A stretch of DNA of 64,000 nucleotides from Okapia johnstoni (GCA_024291935.2 CM044310.1:81652713-81716712); one strand, 5' to 3'; shown: positions 10,500 through 22,140, numbered from the stretch's first letter. Notes: generated by a model not told the origin, from the sequence alone. Numbers and translations are program-made.

Positions 10500-11500
10500 G
10501 GGGGAGGGTGGAATTAATTGCCAAGAAAACACAAGGCTGTGCTGCGACTTTGATTCCATCAATTACCATTATCTTTCTCCACAGGTCCGCCAAGCTTCCC
10601 CCAGAACCGCCCCGTGTTTAACTTTCTTTGCCAGTCCTGATACCCCGTCAGATTTCTGGCGGTGCCACACCGCCCGCCTGGGCTCCTTCTGGGCCCTTAT
10701 CAGCCTCTCCCAGTCAGCCTGGCCCGGCACAGCTGTTCCAGGCCCTCAGCCCCTCACTTTATCTGCTCGCACAGACCTCTGCCTGGCAAGCGGTGGGCCC
10801 GGCGCCTGCTCCACATTCCCCAGGAAGCCGGCTGGGAACGCAGCCGCCCTGCTCCCAGAATCCTCTGGGAGTTCATTACCAGCCAGGGTACCCCAGCCCG
10901 GCAGCCAAGGTGCGGGCCGCGCCGCCCAGCCTCACCGCCGGCATCATTAAAACTCCAACCTTCTGAAGAGAAGAAAGAACAAAACCACAAATTTAGATTA
11001 ATAAAGCATTTGTTGATTCTACAGCAATTTAGCAGGCCCCTAAGAAACCCACCAGAGACCCGCGGAGCTCCAGTAATTTTCTGTTATATTATCTTTCTTG
11101 TAAAATACTTCCCCAGACAGAGTTCCCAAAGGGGCTCAAATATCACTGTGACTAACCAAAATCAATGTGCACTCACCTATTGACATTTTTACATAGTTTT
11201 TGGATTTAGTATCCAGCCGAAAACACAATCAACTCCTCTGCCAAGGAACCGACAGGCACTTAGCTAGTCAGCTATTAGTGTTACAAAGGAAAAAATGCAG
11301 GCACCCAGGGGAGCAGGGCGAGGAGGCACTGACGTCAGGGGGTAATTGGGTGTCTGAGAGAAATTGCCAGCGGCTGGCCTGCTCCCCTGGGGCCGCACAA
11401 AGCTGAGCTGTAACTCTAATAAAGGAGAGGAAATTCTAGAAAAGGGGGCTTTGCTACAAAGGAACCCGGGCAGACAAAAATAGCCCTTTGGAAATAAATA
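10500..11500. promoter_or_regulatory. Candidate conserved non-coding block
   Basis: A kilobase without recognised repeats, in a window where repeats are dense. AT-rich patches (ATTAATTGCC, CATCAATTACCATTAT, TTTAGATTAATAAAGC) carry homeodomain-type TAAT cores next to CpG-rich patches around 10640-10940. No plausible exon seen. Conservation was not measured. Confidence 0.35.
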
Positions 11501-12359
11501 AATAAATGTGGCCAAAGCATATAGATCTAAAAAATAAAATAAATCACTGCACAGAGGAGGCTTTCTGGCCTCCCTTCCCTGGACATCTGTCAGGGGCTCA
11601 CAGACTCCGCCTCCTTCCCTCCCCAACCCTTCCTTTCTGGAACCACATGGATTTTAGTGCTGGAAGGAGGTTTGCCATCTATTTTGGCAAACAGGGTGGG
11701 TTTTCTAAAGAACCTAAGTTTGCAACCTCCTCTTTCCCAAAGGCAGTGTCTGCGACGTTGACTTTGAGGCATACAAGGAGAACGCGTTTCTATTGTTCTG
11801 TTTTGGGTGTTTTGTTTTTTTTTTAACAGTTTCGGTTTGGGGTTATTTGAGGAAGGGGATGCTGTTATAATGCCACCCTCATTCAATGAAGATTTTACAG
11901 ATTCTTGCCACATGGCCCAGGCCTCCCCTGGAAAATGTCTGTGTTCTTGGGAAGCGGGTTTCATCTTCTTCCTGTACGGTTCTCCCACCCACGGCCAGGG
12001 CTTCTCAGCCCTGAGGTCAGAGGCTGTGGAAGCATCCGAGCAGACATCACTGCCTCCCCCAAAATGAGGCCAAAATCTCCTCGAGGAAGGACAGAAAAAA
12101 TGGCGGCTCTCACCCTATAGCTTGAGAACCAGGCCCCAGGCAAGGATATGACCTCCCCTGGGGCTCTGGAGCCCTCAGAAGACCCGCGGAGGGGGCGGGA
12201 GAGGATGATCTGAGGCCCAGAGGCTGCTGGGAAATTCAGGCCTCCTTGGTCAGGCGGGAGAGGGTGGTGGCTTGGGGAAAGAGATGGCAAGAATGGGATT
12301 CCCAGGGTCAGATTCTATTTCATCGCTTTGAAAGAAAAAGAAAAAATAGGCCCAGGATT

Positions 12360-12388
12360 TAAAAAAAAGAAGAAGAAGAAAGAAAAAA
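12360..12388 (+). repeat. (GAA)n-rich low-complexity tract
   Basis: A-rich run followed by GAAGAAGAAGAAAG. Confidence 0.9.
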
Positions 12389-12799
12389 GCAGAAGGCACT
12401 CCAACCCAAAGCCACTTGGAAATTGGTCTGAACAAAGGTCTTCAGCTAAAAATGTCAAATCAGCACCACAGGATGCCTTGCCCTCTAGTCTCCGGGCCCC
12501 TGCTGAAGCCCATGGGGCCTGCTGAGAGGAGAAAAGGCCCCTCCTGGGGTCTGCCCGAGGCTGAGATCCCACAGCCCCACCCCATAAAGACGCCGCAGGA
12601 GCCACCAGAGCTTCCTGGCTACGGCTTGGGGCCGCCTGGGATACAGGGGCCCAGTTCCTTTCCTCCCTGCCCACCCAGGGTTGGCACAGAGGAGGAAAAT
12701 CCAACGAAGAAAAAAAGGGGGGATCCTACAACGGACAGCCCCGGGGAGGAAAGCAGAGCTCAGGAACGCGCCAGCCAGAGCCCTGATACCAAATCACAA

Positions 12800-12840
12800 A
12801 CCTTGAATCAGTGATGCAATTGCTTAATTAATCAGCCCGC
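12800..12840. promoter_or_regulatory. C/EBP-ATF-like composite site beside homeodomain cores
   Basis: 12812-12820 reads TGATGCAAT, the consensus C/EBP-ATF (ATF4/CHOP) composite element, overlapping the palindrome GCAATTGC and followed by CTTAATTAATCA (12824-12835). Motif match seen directly; binding is inference. Confidence 0.35.
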
Positions 12841-13027
12841 TCAGGGTGGGTGCAGAGGATCTGTGTGAGTGTCTGACCCAACCAGCTCCTGATGGGCAAA
12901 CCCCCCCTCCTTGGGCCCCTCTGCTAGACCCACGGGACCACAGATGGTTGAGCACCGTCTGGGAGTCTCACCGAGGGGGGAAAAATGTGAGTTCCCCAGT
13001 CCCCTGTGTGATCCAGTCACTCTGGCA

Positions 13028-13091
13028 GAAAGGAGGGAGGGGGGAGGAGGGAGGTGGGAGGAGAGTGGAGGGTGGAGAGAGGCGGGAGGGT
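13028..13091 (+). repeat. Polypurine tract
   Basis: About 60 bases of almost pure G/A with several GGG runs (GGGAGGGGGGAGGAGGGAGG). Can form G-quadruplex or triplex DNA. Confidence 0.85.
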
Positions 13092-13353
13092 CTTATCAGC
13101 AACTTGGAATTTCTTGGCCTTGGCTGTTGCAAGTTAGCACTCTCAATGTTATTTTCTTATCCCAGTCAATGAGACTGTAATAGAAATACAGAGAGCAAGG
13201 GACCTCTTTTCAGCAAGCTAGTGAGTGCCAGATTTAGAAGGGAAAAGAGGCAGCTTAAATTAACCCTAAGGCTTAACATGTTGAAATCTTGTAACTTTTA
13301 AAAAACAGTACAAAAGCTGATGGTAGAGGCTGGAACAAGTCACATGCAGAAGC

Positions 13354-13401
13354 TGGTGTGGGGGTGTGTGGGTGTGGGTGTGTGGGTGGGTGTGTTGGGG
13401 G
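13354..13401 (+). repeat. (GTGTGGG)n-like minisatellite
   Basis: Imperfect tandem GTGTGGGTGTGGGTG units ending TGTTGGGG. Confidence 0.9.
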
Positions 13402-13619
13402 ACAAGAGGGCACCCCTTGTGTGTTTTCAAGGCTTCAGCAACAAAATGCAAAAAAGTAGTAGGCAACCTCAATATTGCCTGTTCTGATGGCCCCAACTGG
13501 GAGCGAGGGTTTGAAACCAGTTTGCACGAGGTTGGACTGTCTCCAAGGTTGATTTTCTCATCTTTAATGCACAGAGAGAAGAGGAGGGGAGGGGAGGAGA
13601 GGGGGGCAGGCGGGCCAAC

Positions 13620-14110
13620 ATCTCAAACCGACCCCAAACGGTTAATGATAATGAGCCGGAGCGCGACAGGAGTTTAACAGCTCTGAGGAAGAGGGGAGAC
13701 CCGGGAGAGGGCATGACGGCAGAGGTGTGTTCAATTTCCAAAAAGAAAAATAATTTCTTTTTTAAACAATACCCCCTCGACACTGGGTGTTTAAAGAGAA
13801 TATATTCCAGCCCCTAAAATATCAAAGTGCGATTTAAAAATAGAAAAGTCATTTCCCCCCTTCCCTGTTGCAGATTTTACTGTAGCGTTCTAGAAGGCAG
13901 ATTAAATGAAGGAAGCTCAAACACACTCAATTTTGTCCTTTAGCAAATTCTTCTCTTTCACTCTTGCATGAAGAAAAAAAATCTCCCCACAGAGTTTTTC
14001 TCTTCTTCCTGGTGTGGATCTGGGCCCCTGCAGTGCCCTGTGTAATTTCCAGTTCCTCAGAATTCAGGTATTAATAAAGACCCCATGGGGACTTCCAACA
14101 ATATAACCCT
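13620..14110. promoter_or_regulatory. Candidate conserved non-coding block
   Basis: Repeat-free, AT-balanced sequence with motifs such as GGTTAATGATAATGAG, ATATCAAAG (LEF/TCF-like), GCAGATTAAATG and TATTAATAAAG. Looks like developmental enhancer sequence; not tested by alignment. Confidence 0.33.
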
Positions 14111-14330
14111 ACATTTTGAGGCATTATGAAAGGAAACCCCCTCACAGGAATTAGCTGCCTAGGTGATGGGGGCCCAGAGATGGATGGAAATGTATTCATG
14201 GCCTGGTGGGCCAAGGGCCAGACTGGGGCCCTGGGGAAATCGGCTCACCCACAGCCCCACGCGCTTCAGGGCTCTCCTCTGCACAAGAGTTTCTCAGCCA
14301 CTCCAGGAGTGAGTGCCGAGCAGGCCTGCC

Positions 14331-14358
14331 TGTGCATACATGCACGTATACATGCACG

Positions 14359-14392
<34 letters not shown>
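14331..14392 (+). repeat. Compound (TGCACGTATACA)n-(CA)n microsatellite
   Basis: Two copies of ATGCACGTATAC run into about 15 CA units at 14361-14391. Confidence 0.95.
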
Positions 14393-14393
<1 letters not shown>

Positions 14394-14399
14394 CATGGC

Positions 14400-15650
14400 A
14401 GGATAATGTACCATATGCCCGTGTTCATAAAATTTTAAAGGTAAAAGCAGATGTAATTTGATCAGTGTGTACATGTGTTGATAGGAACACACACACCAAC
14501 ACACATGCACGTGCATTCCAGAAGGCTGGGCCTTTTCCTTGTGCCACAGCTCTGCTTTTGCCTTCAGGACCCACCTCCATGCGTGCCAGGGTGAGCCGCG
14601 GCCTGCTTCACCACACCATGGCCGCTGGAACACACAAAGAAATCTCTAGAAATTCCGTGGCTTTAAAAAAAAAATTATTCTCTTTGAACCGTACTACCTA
14701 TTACGTTGTCAGCTTGGGAGTTTCCTTTATTGAATTTTCGTAGAGCACGTTAAGGAATAAAAATGATTTCTGCTTGGCACAACAGCATTTAGAGTCAGGG
14801 ATATGGAGGGTCATGGGGATTGGCGACCGTATGTCCAGCCCAGCCCTGTCCCTTTTGGGACTTCACCTCCAAGCTGGAAACTGACCCTCCAAGTTGGCTT
14901 GTAGTTCCCACAAACACCTTCTCACCCTGGTGGCCCTTCTAGTCGTTTTCCTCTCTCCAAAACTAAATTGCATTTCAATGGACAAATGGCTTTTCCAAGA
15001 GAAGGGTGCAAGATTCCACTCTCTGAAGCCCTTTCAGGGACTTCTGGGGACAAAGGCTCCAGAGAGGTGCCTAGCAGGGGAGCCTCCGCACCCAGGTGTC
15101 AGCCCTGGGGGACGCCCACATGGTGGGGGAGTGGGGTGGGGGGCGGTGGGAAGCTGGGGATGAGGCTCTGTGACGTAATGCAGTCCTTCCCACCAGCAGT
15201 CCTGGTGAGAAATCTTAATGCTTCTGGAGCAGGCTGCCCCCCCACCCCAAAGCTGCCTGAACATGGTGGGGGGCAGGGGGGCAGGGAGGGCAGGTTGCCT
15301 ATTTACGAGCTCCTATGTGCCCAGCCCTGCATCACACAGGACATAATGGATAACCAGGAACCATGTGTCGAATGAAGAAATGGGTGGATGATAAGCCCAG
15401 ACTGCAAATCGACCCCATAGGTATACTCTCTTGTTGGTTCAGTTCCAAGGCAGGAAGAACAAAGTTTCTACAGAGCTGACCTGATAGAAGAGGCTGCACA
15501 CAGGCCCCAGGGATCAGTCGGGGAGCTGCATTTGTCCTGGCATGTGGCTATGATGTGCCAAGAGGGAGACCGCTTGGGTAGGGGAGTGGCCTGAAGAACT
15601 GAGAAAGGGGAGAGAAATCTATGGTAGAAACCCTTCCAGGACCTCACCCT
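14400..15650. other. Unique sequence, G-rich in parts
   Basis: No exon recognised. 15118-15160 and 15262-15295 are G-rich. A weak L2-like patch may be present at 15300-15330. Confidence 0.4.
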
Positions 15651-15662
15651 TTGGACACCACA

Positions 15663-15877
15663 TGAGAAGTGAAGTTGCTCAGTTGTGTACGACTCTTTGC
15701 GATCCCATTGACTGTGGCCTACCAGGCTCCTCCGTCCATGGCATTTTCCAGGCAAGAGTACTGGAGTGGGCTGCCAGTTCCTTCTCCAGGGGATCTTCCC
15801 GACCCATGGATGGAACCCAGGTCTCCTGCATTGTGGGCAGATGCTTTACCCTCTGAGCCACCACGGAAGAAGTGCTG
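15663..15877 (-). repeat. Bov-tA SINE
   Basis: Minus-strand copy with BovA body CAGCCCACTCCAGTACTCTT and head ending in GGTGGCTCAGAGGG. Perfect 12-bp target-site duplication TTGGACACCACA at 15651-15662 and 15878-15889. Confidence 0.94.
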
Positions 15878-16127
15878 TTGGACACCACAACTCCATGTAA
15901 AGCTCCCACTAAGCGTGCCAGGCCTGTAATTCAAGATCCCTCCTGGAGCCCCCCACCCACCAACCCCTTAGTCCTGACCCTGGATAACAGGAATCTATGT
16001 TTACATCTGAATATGGTGACCAGTTTGCCCCAGTTTGTCTGGGACATTCCCAACCTTAGCACTGAAAATCCTACCTTCCAGGAAGTCCCTCAGTCCCCGG
16101 CAAGCCAGGCCGATTGGTCACCCCTAT

Positions 16128-16212
16128 ATACACCACACCCTCTAAACTGTGGGCTCCATGAGGGTAGACTCTGATACAAAATAGGTGTGCAATAAACATT
16201 TGTTTAACCCCT
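16128..16212 (+). repeat. L2 LINE 3' tail
   Basis: CTGTGGGCTCCATGAGGGTA then TAGGTGTGCAATAAACATTT, the L2 3' end order. Confidence 0.65.
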
Positions 16213-16214
16213 GC

Positions 16215-16840
16215 ATGCATGAACCAAGGCTTTTGTTCCTGGGTTCCAATAGGTCTGAGGGAGTATGAAGGTGTGTGCCCCATCACTCATGGCAAAGCTC
16301 CAGTCCCAGCCGACCGCTCCTCGAGACACACTCCAGGCACACAGAGAGCAGCCACCTCGGCTGCACTGGGGGCCTTTAACCATGGCTGCCTGAGCTGGAA
16401 GCCAGCTTGCAAGAGCCTCCACCCCACCATGGAGTCCCTCCTACTCACCAACAGCAGCAGCCCCTTGATCATCTACAACTTTCCAGCTCCCTCCTGGCCT
16501 GAAAGCCACATATGAGCAGGCACCCATGCTACTACTGACTTCTAGGTAGCCTTCTTATCTACCCTCTCCCATCCCACCTCTCTAGCCTCTTCTCCACCTG
16601 AGCCTGTGGACTTGACTTTTAAAGGTCAAACAAGAGCTGATGGGTTGTGGGGTCTCCTTTCTAAGAGAGGGTGAGAGGGTATTCAGAGTAAGAAGAAAGT
16701 GGCCTCAGATATAGGCTAAGCACTGGCATTGTCAGGAGCGAAGTGAAAATGCATGAGGGTACATGCATTCAAGGAACACTTCCTATGAGCCCTCCAGTCA
16801 AAGTCAGGCACTGGGCAAAAAAAGGTGAAATTTCAAGGTC
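16215..16840. other. Unique intronic sequence
   Basis: Nothing recognised. Confidence 0.4.
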
Positions 16841-17130
16841 AGACCTCCCTGGTGGTCCAGTGGTTGGAGGTCCACTTGCCAACACAGGGAACATGGGTTC
16901 AGTCCCTGCTCTGGGAAGATTCCACATGCTGTGGGGCAACTAGGCCCATGCACCACGATTACTGAGCCTGAGCTCTAGAGCCCACGAGCCCCAACTACTG
17001 AAGCCTGAGCACCCTAGAGTCTGCAACAAGGCAAGCCACCGCAGTGAGAAGCCCACTTGCTACAACTACACCACCCACGTGCAGCGGTGAAGACCCAGTA
17101 AGGCCACAAATTAATTAATTTTTTTTAGAG
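16841..17130 (+). repeat. CHR-type tRNA-Glu SINE
   Basis: Head ACCTCCCTGGTGGTCCAGTG, B-box-like GGGTTCAGTCCC, then the CHR body (CACCACGATTACTGAGCCTG, GAGAAGCCCACTTGCTACAA), ending in an ATTAATTAATTTTTTT tail instead of pure A. Boundaries within a few bases. Confidence 0.9.
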
Positions 17131-17134
17131 TCAG

Positions 17135-18329
17135 GTTCCCTTCCCTTCCCAAGGCAGATGTGGGGATTGCTGGGATGGGTGCATCCAGCTTAGCCACAGG
17201 GGACCATAACACACCTGAGCACAAGACAATGGAATACTATCAAGCTGGTTAAAGGGTTCTTTGGACGATACTTAGCAGTACGACTGTTTACAATCTGTAG
17301 GTAAGTAGCAGTGGGGTGGGGGGAAGCAGACTGAAGAACGAAAATCTGGAAGGATGAAAGCCAGCATGATTGTACTGGATCTCTGAATTACGGGTGAAGT
17401 TGACTCTCTTCTTTTGGCTTCTCTTTATTTAATAGATGTACTACAACAAATCTGTCTCACAAGCATGAAATAAGAAAAACCTATTTTAAAAACAAAGGAG
17501 TAAGCCAAGCGCTCCTGGGAGCCCCAGAGGAGCAGCTGGATGATGTCTGCTCAGAGGTCAGGGAAGACTTCCGGGGAGGCGGGATGGATGGGTCTGGCTT
17601 TGCCGAAGAGGCACACTGGGGGGTGGTATTTCAGGCAGAGAATGGCCTGGCAAGGACACCAAGACTTCAAGGACAACATCAGGGTGATCAGTGGGGAGAC
17701 AGGCTAAAAAGTAAGGACAGGCTCCACCACAAATGGCCACTTGAGTAAAGAGGTGAATTTTGGCCACATGGGCACTGGAGGCTGGAGTCCCCTGGACCTC
17801 TGACCCATCATCACGCTCCATCAAATGTGAGGCTACCGTTTGTCTTTGAAGATCTGGTTTGCATCAAACAAGCAGAACCTTCCTAAGATGGGTGGGGCTG
17901 CAGTCCCAAATGAGGTGGAGGCTTCAAGTTTTCACCTCCAAGCCGGTCACTGTCACAGCGTCTTGCCAAGCAGACACTGGAACCAGTCCCGTCCCATCCT
18001 ACAGGCACTGAGCCTCCCGTCCCACGTTCTAAAGCGACTCCCCGTGTGGTGAGGGCCCTGGCCCTGTCTCAGCTGCCTCCATGTTCCTCACAGAGCAGGT
18101 GTGATCCGTCCCAGGGCCCCACACCCTGGAGGCAGGCTTCAAGCTGCTGGAGGGACAGCTGCCACTGAACCAGGTGTCAGAAGAAAATTAAAACAAATGA
18201 CCCTGCCACATTTGTTATCATCCATTCATAAAAAATACAGGAGCAGAATGGAAGAAAAATAGGTCAGTTCAAAGAGATTTACAGGGACTTAGAAATCCAA
18301 ACATCTTTCCGAAGGTCTTTGGACTCCAT
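17135..18329. other. Unique intronic sequence
   Basis: No exon or clear repeat recognised. 17220-17460 resembles a decayed L1 3' end (GGAATACTATCAAGCTGG) but is too diverged to call firmly. Confidence 0.35.
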
Positions 18330-18978
18330 CTGGCTTCTGAGAATGATCTCTGTTTGTTTCCAAGGCAAACCATTCAATATCACAGTAATCCAAGTCTATG
18401 CCCCAACCAGTAATGATGAAGAAGCTGAAGTTGAATGGTACTATGAAGACCTACAAGACCTTCTATAACTAATACCCAAAAAAGATGTCCTTTTCATTAT
18501 AGGGGACTGGAATGCAAAAATAGGAAGTCAAGAGATACCTGGAGTAACAGGCAAATTTGGCCTCAGAGTACAGAAGGAAGCAGGGCAAAGGCTAACAGAG
18601 TTTTGCCGAGAGAACACACTGCTCATAGCAAACACCCTCTTCCAACAATACTAGAGATGACTCTACAAATGGACATCACCAGATGATCAATACCGAAATA
18701 AGATTGATTATATTCTTTGCAGCCAAAGATGGAGAAGCTCTATACAGTCAGCAAAAACAAGACCGGGAGCTAACTGTGGCTCAGATCATGAACTCCTTAT
18801 TGCCAAATTCAGACTTAACTTGAAGAAAATAGGGAAAACCACCAGACCATTCATGTATCACCTTATCAAATCCCTTACGATTATACAGTGGAAGTGAGAA
18901 ATAGATTCAAGAGATTAGATCTGATAGAGCGCCTGAAGAACTAGGTTCGTGACATTGTACAGGACCAAAACCATCTCC

Positions 18979-19185
18979 AAGAAAAAGAAATGCATGGAGA
19001 AGGAAATGGCAACCCACTCCAGTATTCTTGCCTGGAAAAGTCCATGAACAGAGGAGCCTGGTGGGCTGCAGTCCATGGGGTTACATGACTGAGCACGCGT
19101 GCATGAGGGTGGAGGGAGATGGGTGTAGCAATAAACTGGTAGAACTAAAAAAAAAAAAACAGAAAAGAAAAGAAAAAGAAATGCA
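18979..19185. repeat. 16-bp target-site duplication pair around the nested SINE
   Basis: AAGAAAAAGAAATGCA occurs at 18979-18994 and 19170-19185 exactly. The BovB text before and after joins cleanly when one copy and the SINE are ignored. Confidence 0.93.
18995..19169 (+). repeat. Truncated Bov-A/Bov-tA SINE nested in BovB
   Basis: Starts in the BovA body (GGAGAAGGAAATGGCAACCC), lacks the tRNA head, ends in an A-rich tail from about 19147. A 16-bp target-site duplication AAGAAAAAGAAATGCA at 18979-18994 and 19170-19185 shows insertion by retrotransposition into the BovB reading frame. Confidence 0.93.
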
Positions 19186-21299
19186 AAAAGGCAAAATGGT
19201 TGTCTAAGGAACGCTTACAAATAGCTGAGAAAAGAAGGGAAGCTAAAGGCAAAGGAGAAAAAGGAAAGATATACCCATTTAAATGCAGAGTTCCAAAGAA
19301 CAGAAAGGAGAGATAAGAAAGCCTTCCTCAGCAAACAATGCAAAGAAATAGAGGAAAACAATAGAATGGGAAGACTAGAGATCTTTTCAAGAAAATTAGA
19401 GATACCAAGGGAACATTTCATGCAAAGATGGGTAAAATAAAGGACAAAAATAGTATGGACCTAACAGAAGCAGAAGATATTAAGAAGAGGTGGCAAGAAT
19501 ACACAGAAGAACTATACAAAAAAGATATTCATGACCCAGATAACCACAATGGTGTGATCACTCACCTAGAGCCAGACATCCGGGAATGCAAAGTCACGTG
19601 GGCCTTAGGAAGCATCACTATGAACAAAGCTAGTGGAGGTGATGGAATTCCAGTTGAGCTATTTCAAATCCTGAAAGATGATGCTGTTAAAGTGCTGCAC
19701 TCAATATGCCAACAAATTTGGAAAACTCAGGAGTGGCCACAGGACTGGAAAAGGTCAGTTTTCATTCCAATCCCAAAGAAAGGCAATGCCAAAGAATGTT
19801 CAAACTACCGCACAATTGCATTCGTCTCACACACTAGCAAAGTAATGCCCAAAATCCTCCAAGCCAGGCTTCAATAATACATCAACTGTAAACTTCCAGA
19901 TGTTCAAGCTAGATTTAGAAAAGGCTGAGGAACCAGAGATCAAATTGCCAACATCCGATGGATTATCGAAAAAGCAAAGGAGTCCCAGAAAAACATCTAC
20001 TTCTGCTTTATTGACTATGCCAAAGCCTTTAACTGTGTGGATCACAACAAACTGTGGAAAATTCTTCAAGAGATGGGAATACCAGACCACCTGATCTGCC
20101 TCCTGAGAAATCTGTAAACAGGTCAAGAAGCAACAGTTAAAACCGGACATGGAACAGCAGACTGGTTCCAAATTGGGAAAGGAGTACATCAAGGCTGTAT
20201 ACTGTCAGCCTGCTTATTTAACTTCTATGCAGAGTACATCATGCAAAATGCCAGGCTGGTTGAAGCACAAGCTGGAATCAAGATTGCTGGGAGAAATAGC
20301 AGTAACCTCAGATATGCAGATAACATCACCCTTATGGCAGAAAGTGAAGAAGAACTAAAGAGCCTCTTAATGAAAGTGAAAGAGGAGAGTGAAAAAGTTG
20401 GCTTAAAACTCAACATTCAGAAAACTAAGATCATGGCATCTGGTCCCATCACTTCATGGCAAATAGATAGGGAAACAACGGAAACAGTGAGAGACTTTAT
20501 TTTGGGGGGCTCCAAAATCACTGAGATGGTTATTGAAGCCATGAAATGAAAAGACGTTTGCTCCTTGGAAGAAAAGCGATGACCAACCTAGACAGCATAT
20601 TAAAAAGCAGAGACATTACTTTGCCAACAAAGGTCTATCTAGTCAAAGCTACTGTTTTTCCAGTAGTCATGTATGGATGTGAGAGTTGGACTATAAAGAA
20701 AGCTGAGCACCGAAGAACTGATGCTCTTCAACTGTGGTATTGGAGAAGACTCTTGAGAGTCCCTTGGACTGCAAGGAGATCCAACCAGTCCATCCTAAAG
20801 GAAATCAGTCCTGAATATTCATTGGAAGGACTGATCCTGAAGCTGAAGCTCCAATACTTTGGCCACTTGATGCAAAGAACTGACTCTTTGGAAAAGACCC
20901 TGATGCTGGGAAAGTTTGAAGGCAGGAGGAGAAGGGGACGACAGAGGATGAGATGGTTGGATGGCATCACCGAATCGATGGACATGAGTCTGAGTAAGCT
21001 CCGGGAGTTGGTGATGTACAGGGAAGCCCGGCATTCTACAGTCAATGGGGTCACAAAAAGTCGGACACAACTGAGTGACTGAACTGGCTTCTGAGGCCAG
21101 GTCTGCCAAACCCAGAAGAGAAGAGGGAGTCCAGCCATGCAGAGAGAGTAGGGTTATAGCTTGGGCACCAAGGAAGCAATGATACCTTCAAACCTCACGG
21201 CACAGGTGGCCCTAGGTCACATGACTTCTGGTCCCCAAAGGAAAACTCATTATCAAAACATGAGTGACCCACAAATGAATCCAGTTTCCACTGAGCAGC

Positions 21300-21430
21300 C
21301 TCAGTGATCTATTAAAAACAAATATCTGATCATGTCATCCTCCTGGTTTGTCCCTTCCAATGGCTTCTCACAAGTCTTTGGATAAAATCTCCACTCCTTC
21401 CCATGCTGTCCAAGGCCCTGTGGAATCGAG
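21300..21430 (+). repeat. L2 LINE fragment
   Basis: CTGATCATGTCATCCTCCTG, CCAATGGCTTCTCACAAGTC, GATAAAATCTCCACTCCTTC and CCAAGGCCCTG match the L2 3' region. Confidence 0.75.
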
Positions 21431-21624
21431 CCGCAGAAGACCCTAAACTATAAAGTATAAAGAAGTCTTGAAAAACTGATTCCTTTGTTTGTGCATTTTT
21501 TAATGCTTTTTAAAAAATACCCCACATCTAATTCTTGTAGAAAAAAATGCTTTTCTCAAGTAGAAGTAGCCTTGCCCCACTGATACCCTAAGAACTTAGA
21601 TGAAATACAGTTCAGATCTCAGCC

Positions 21625-21915
21625 CCAATGTCACCGCCTCCAGGAAGCCCTCTGTGACAGCCTACCTCTGCTAGCACCACCACAAAGACAAGATGCAGAC
21701 GCCTCCATCAGTACTTTCACAGCACTCCTAGAGGTCCTTGCCACAGCTGTGATTTTTTCATTTCTGTATGATTCTTGCATTAACATTGTCCCCCAGCACA
21801 CCATCGGCACCACCAAGGGAATAACACGTGCCCTGCTCAGCAGTGTGTCTTAGCAGAATGCCCAGAACATAGCAGGTACTCAAGAAATAGCTGTTGAAGG
21901 AATGAATAGACTAAT
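21625..21915 (+). repeat. L2 LINE 3' end
   Basis: GCCTCCAGGAAGCCCTCTGT then AGAATGCCCAGAACATAGCA, GGTACTCAAGAAATAGCTGT, ending GAATGAATAG. Probably the same copy as 21300-21430 with about 200 unrelated bases between. Confidence 0.75.
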
Positions 21916-22019
21916 AATTGCATGAATGAATCAGGGATGACAGTTCACACTATGAACCCGATCGTCAACCAAAAGGAGGCATCAGTGAGCTCCTGGGATG
22001 AACAGATTCCCTGTGAATT

Positions 22020-22140
22020 TAAACAGGTCTTTCAGCAAACATTTACAAGATGCCTACTATGTACCAAGCCCTGAAGACATAAGGATAAACAAGACAGGCC
22101 TTATCTTTCAACAGCTCAACCCAAAAAAAACAGACACATC
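22020..22140 (-). repeat. L2 LINE fragment
   Basis: TCAGCAAACATTTACAAGAT, GCCTACTATGTACCAAGCCC and AAACAAGACAGGCCTTATCT read as reverse-complement L2 tail. Confidence 0.65.

Larger units (their letters stand above)
18342..21083 (+). mobile_element. BovB (RTE) LINE, 5'-truncated, with nested SINE
   Basis: The longest transposon in the window. BovB is a non-LTR retrotransposon of the RTE clade, encoding an AP-type endonuclease and a reverse transcriptase, that entered ruminants by horizontal transfer (established). Here: end of the endonuclease (around 18385-18900, with IGDWNAKIGSQE-like text), the RT (19430-20450; SGGDGIPVELFQ, IPIPKKGNAKECSNYRTIA), then the C-terminal part to RTQLSD at 21079. 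It is dead: stops and frameshifts break it, and the catalytic YADD reads YADN at about 20318-20329. A perfect 12-bp target-site duplication CTGGCTTCTGAG flanks it (18330-18341 and 21084-21095), proving one 5'-truncated insertion. A SINE is nested at 18995-19169. Confidence 0.96.

Noticed and set aside
10426..11183. Overlapping plus-strand frames of 173-174 codons as an exon
   Set aside because: Two different frames are open over the same GC-rich DNA, with proline-rich low-information translation and no splice context; GC content explains them.
19428..21082. Plus-strand frames of 149, 102 and 178 codons as genes
   Set aside because: They are pieces of the BovB reverse transcriptase and tail, broken by stops and carrying a mutated catalytic site.
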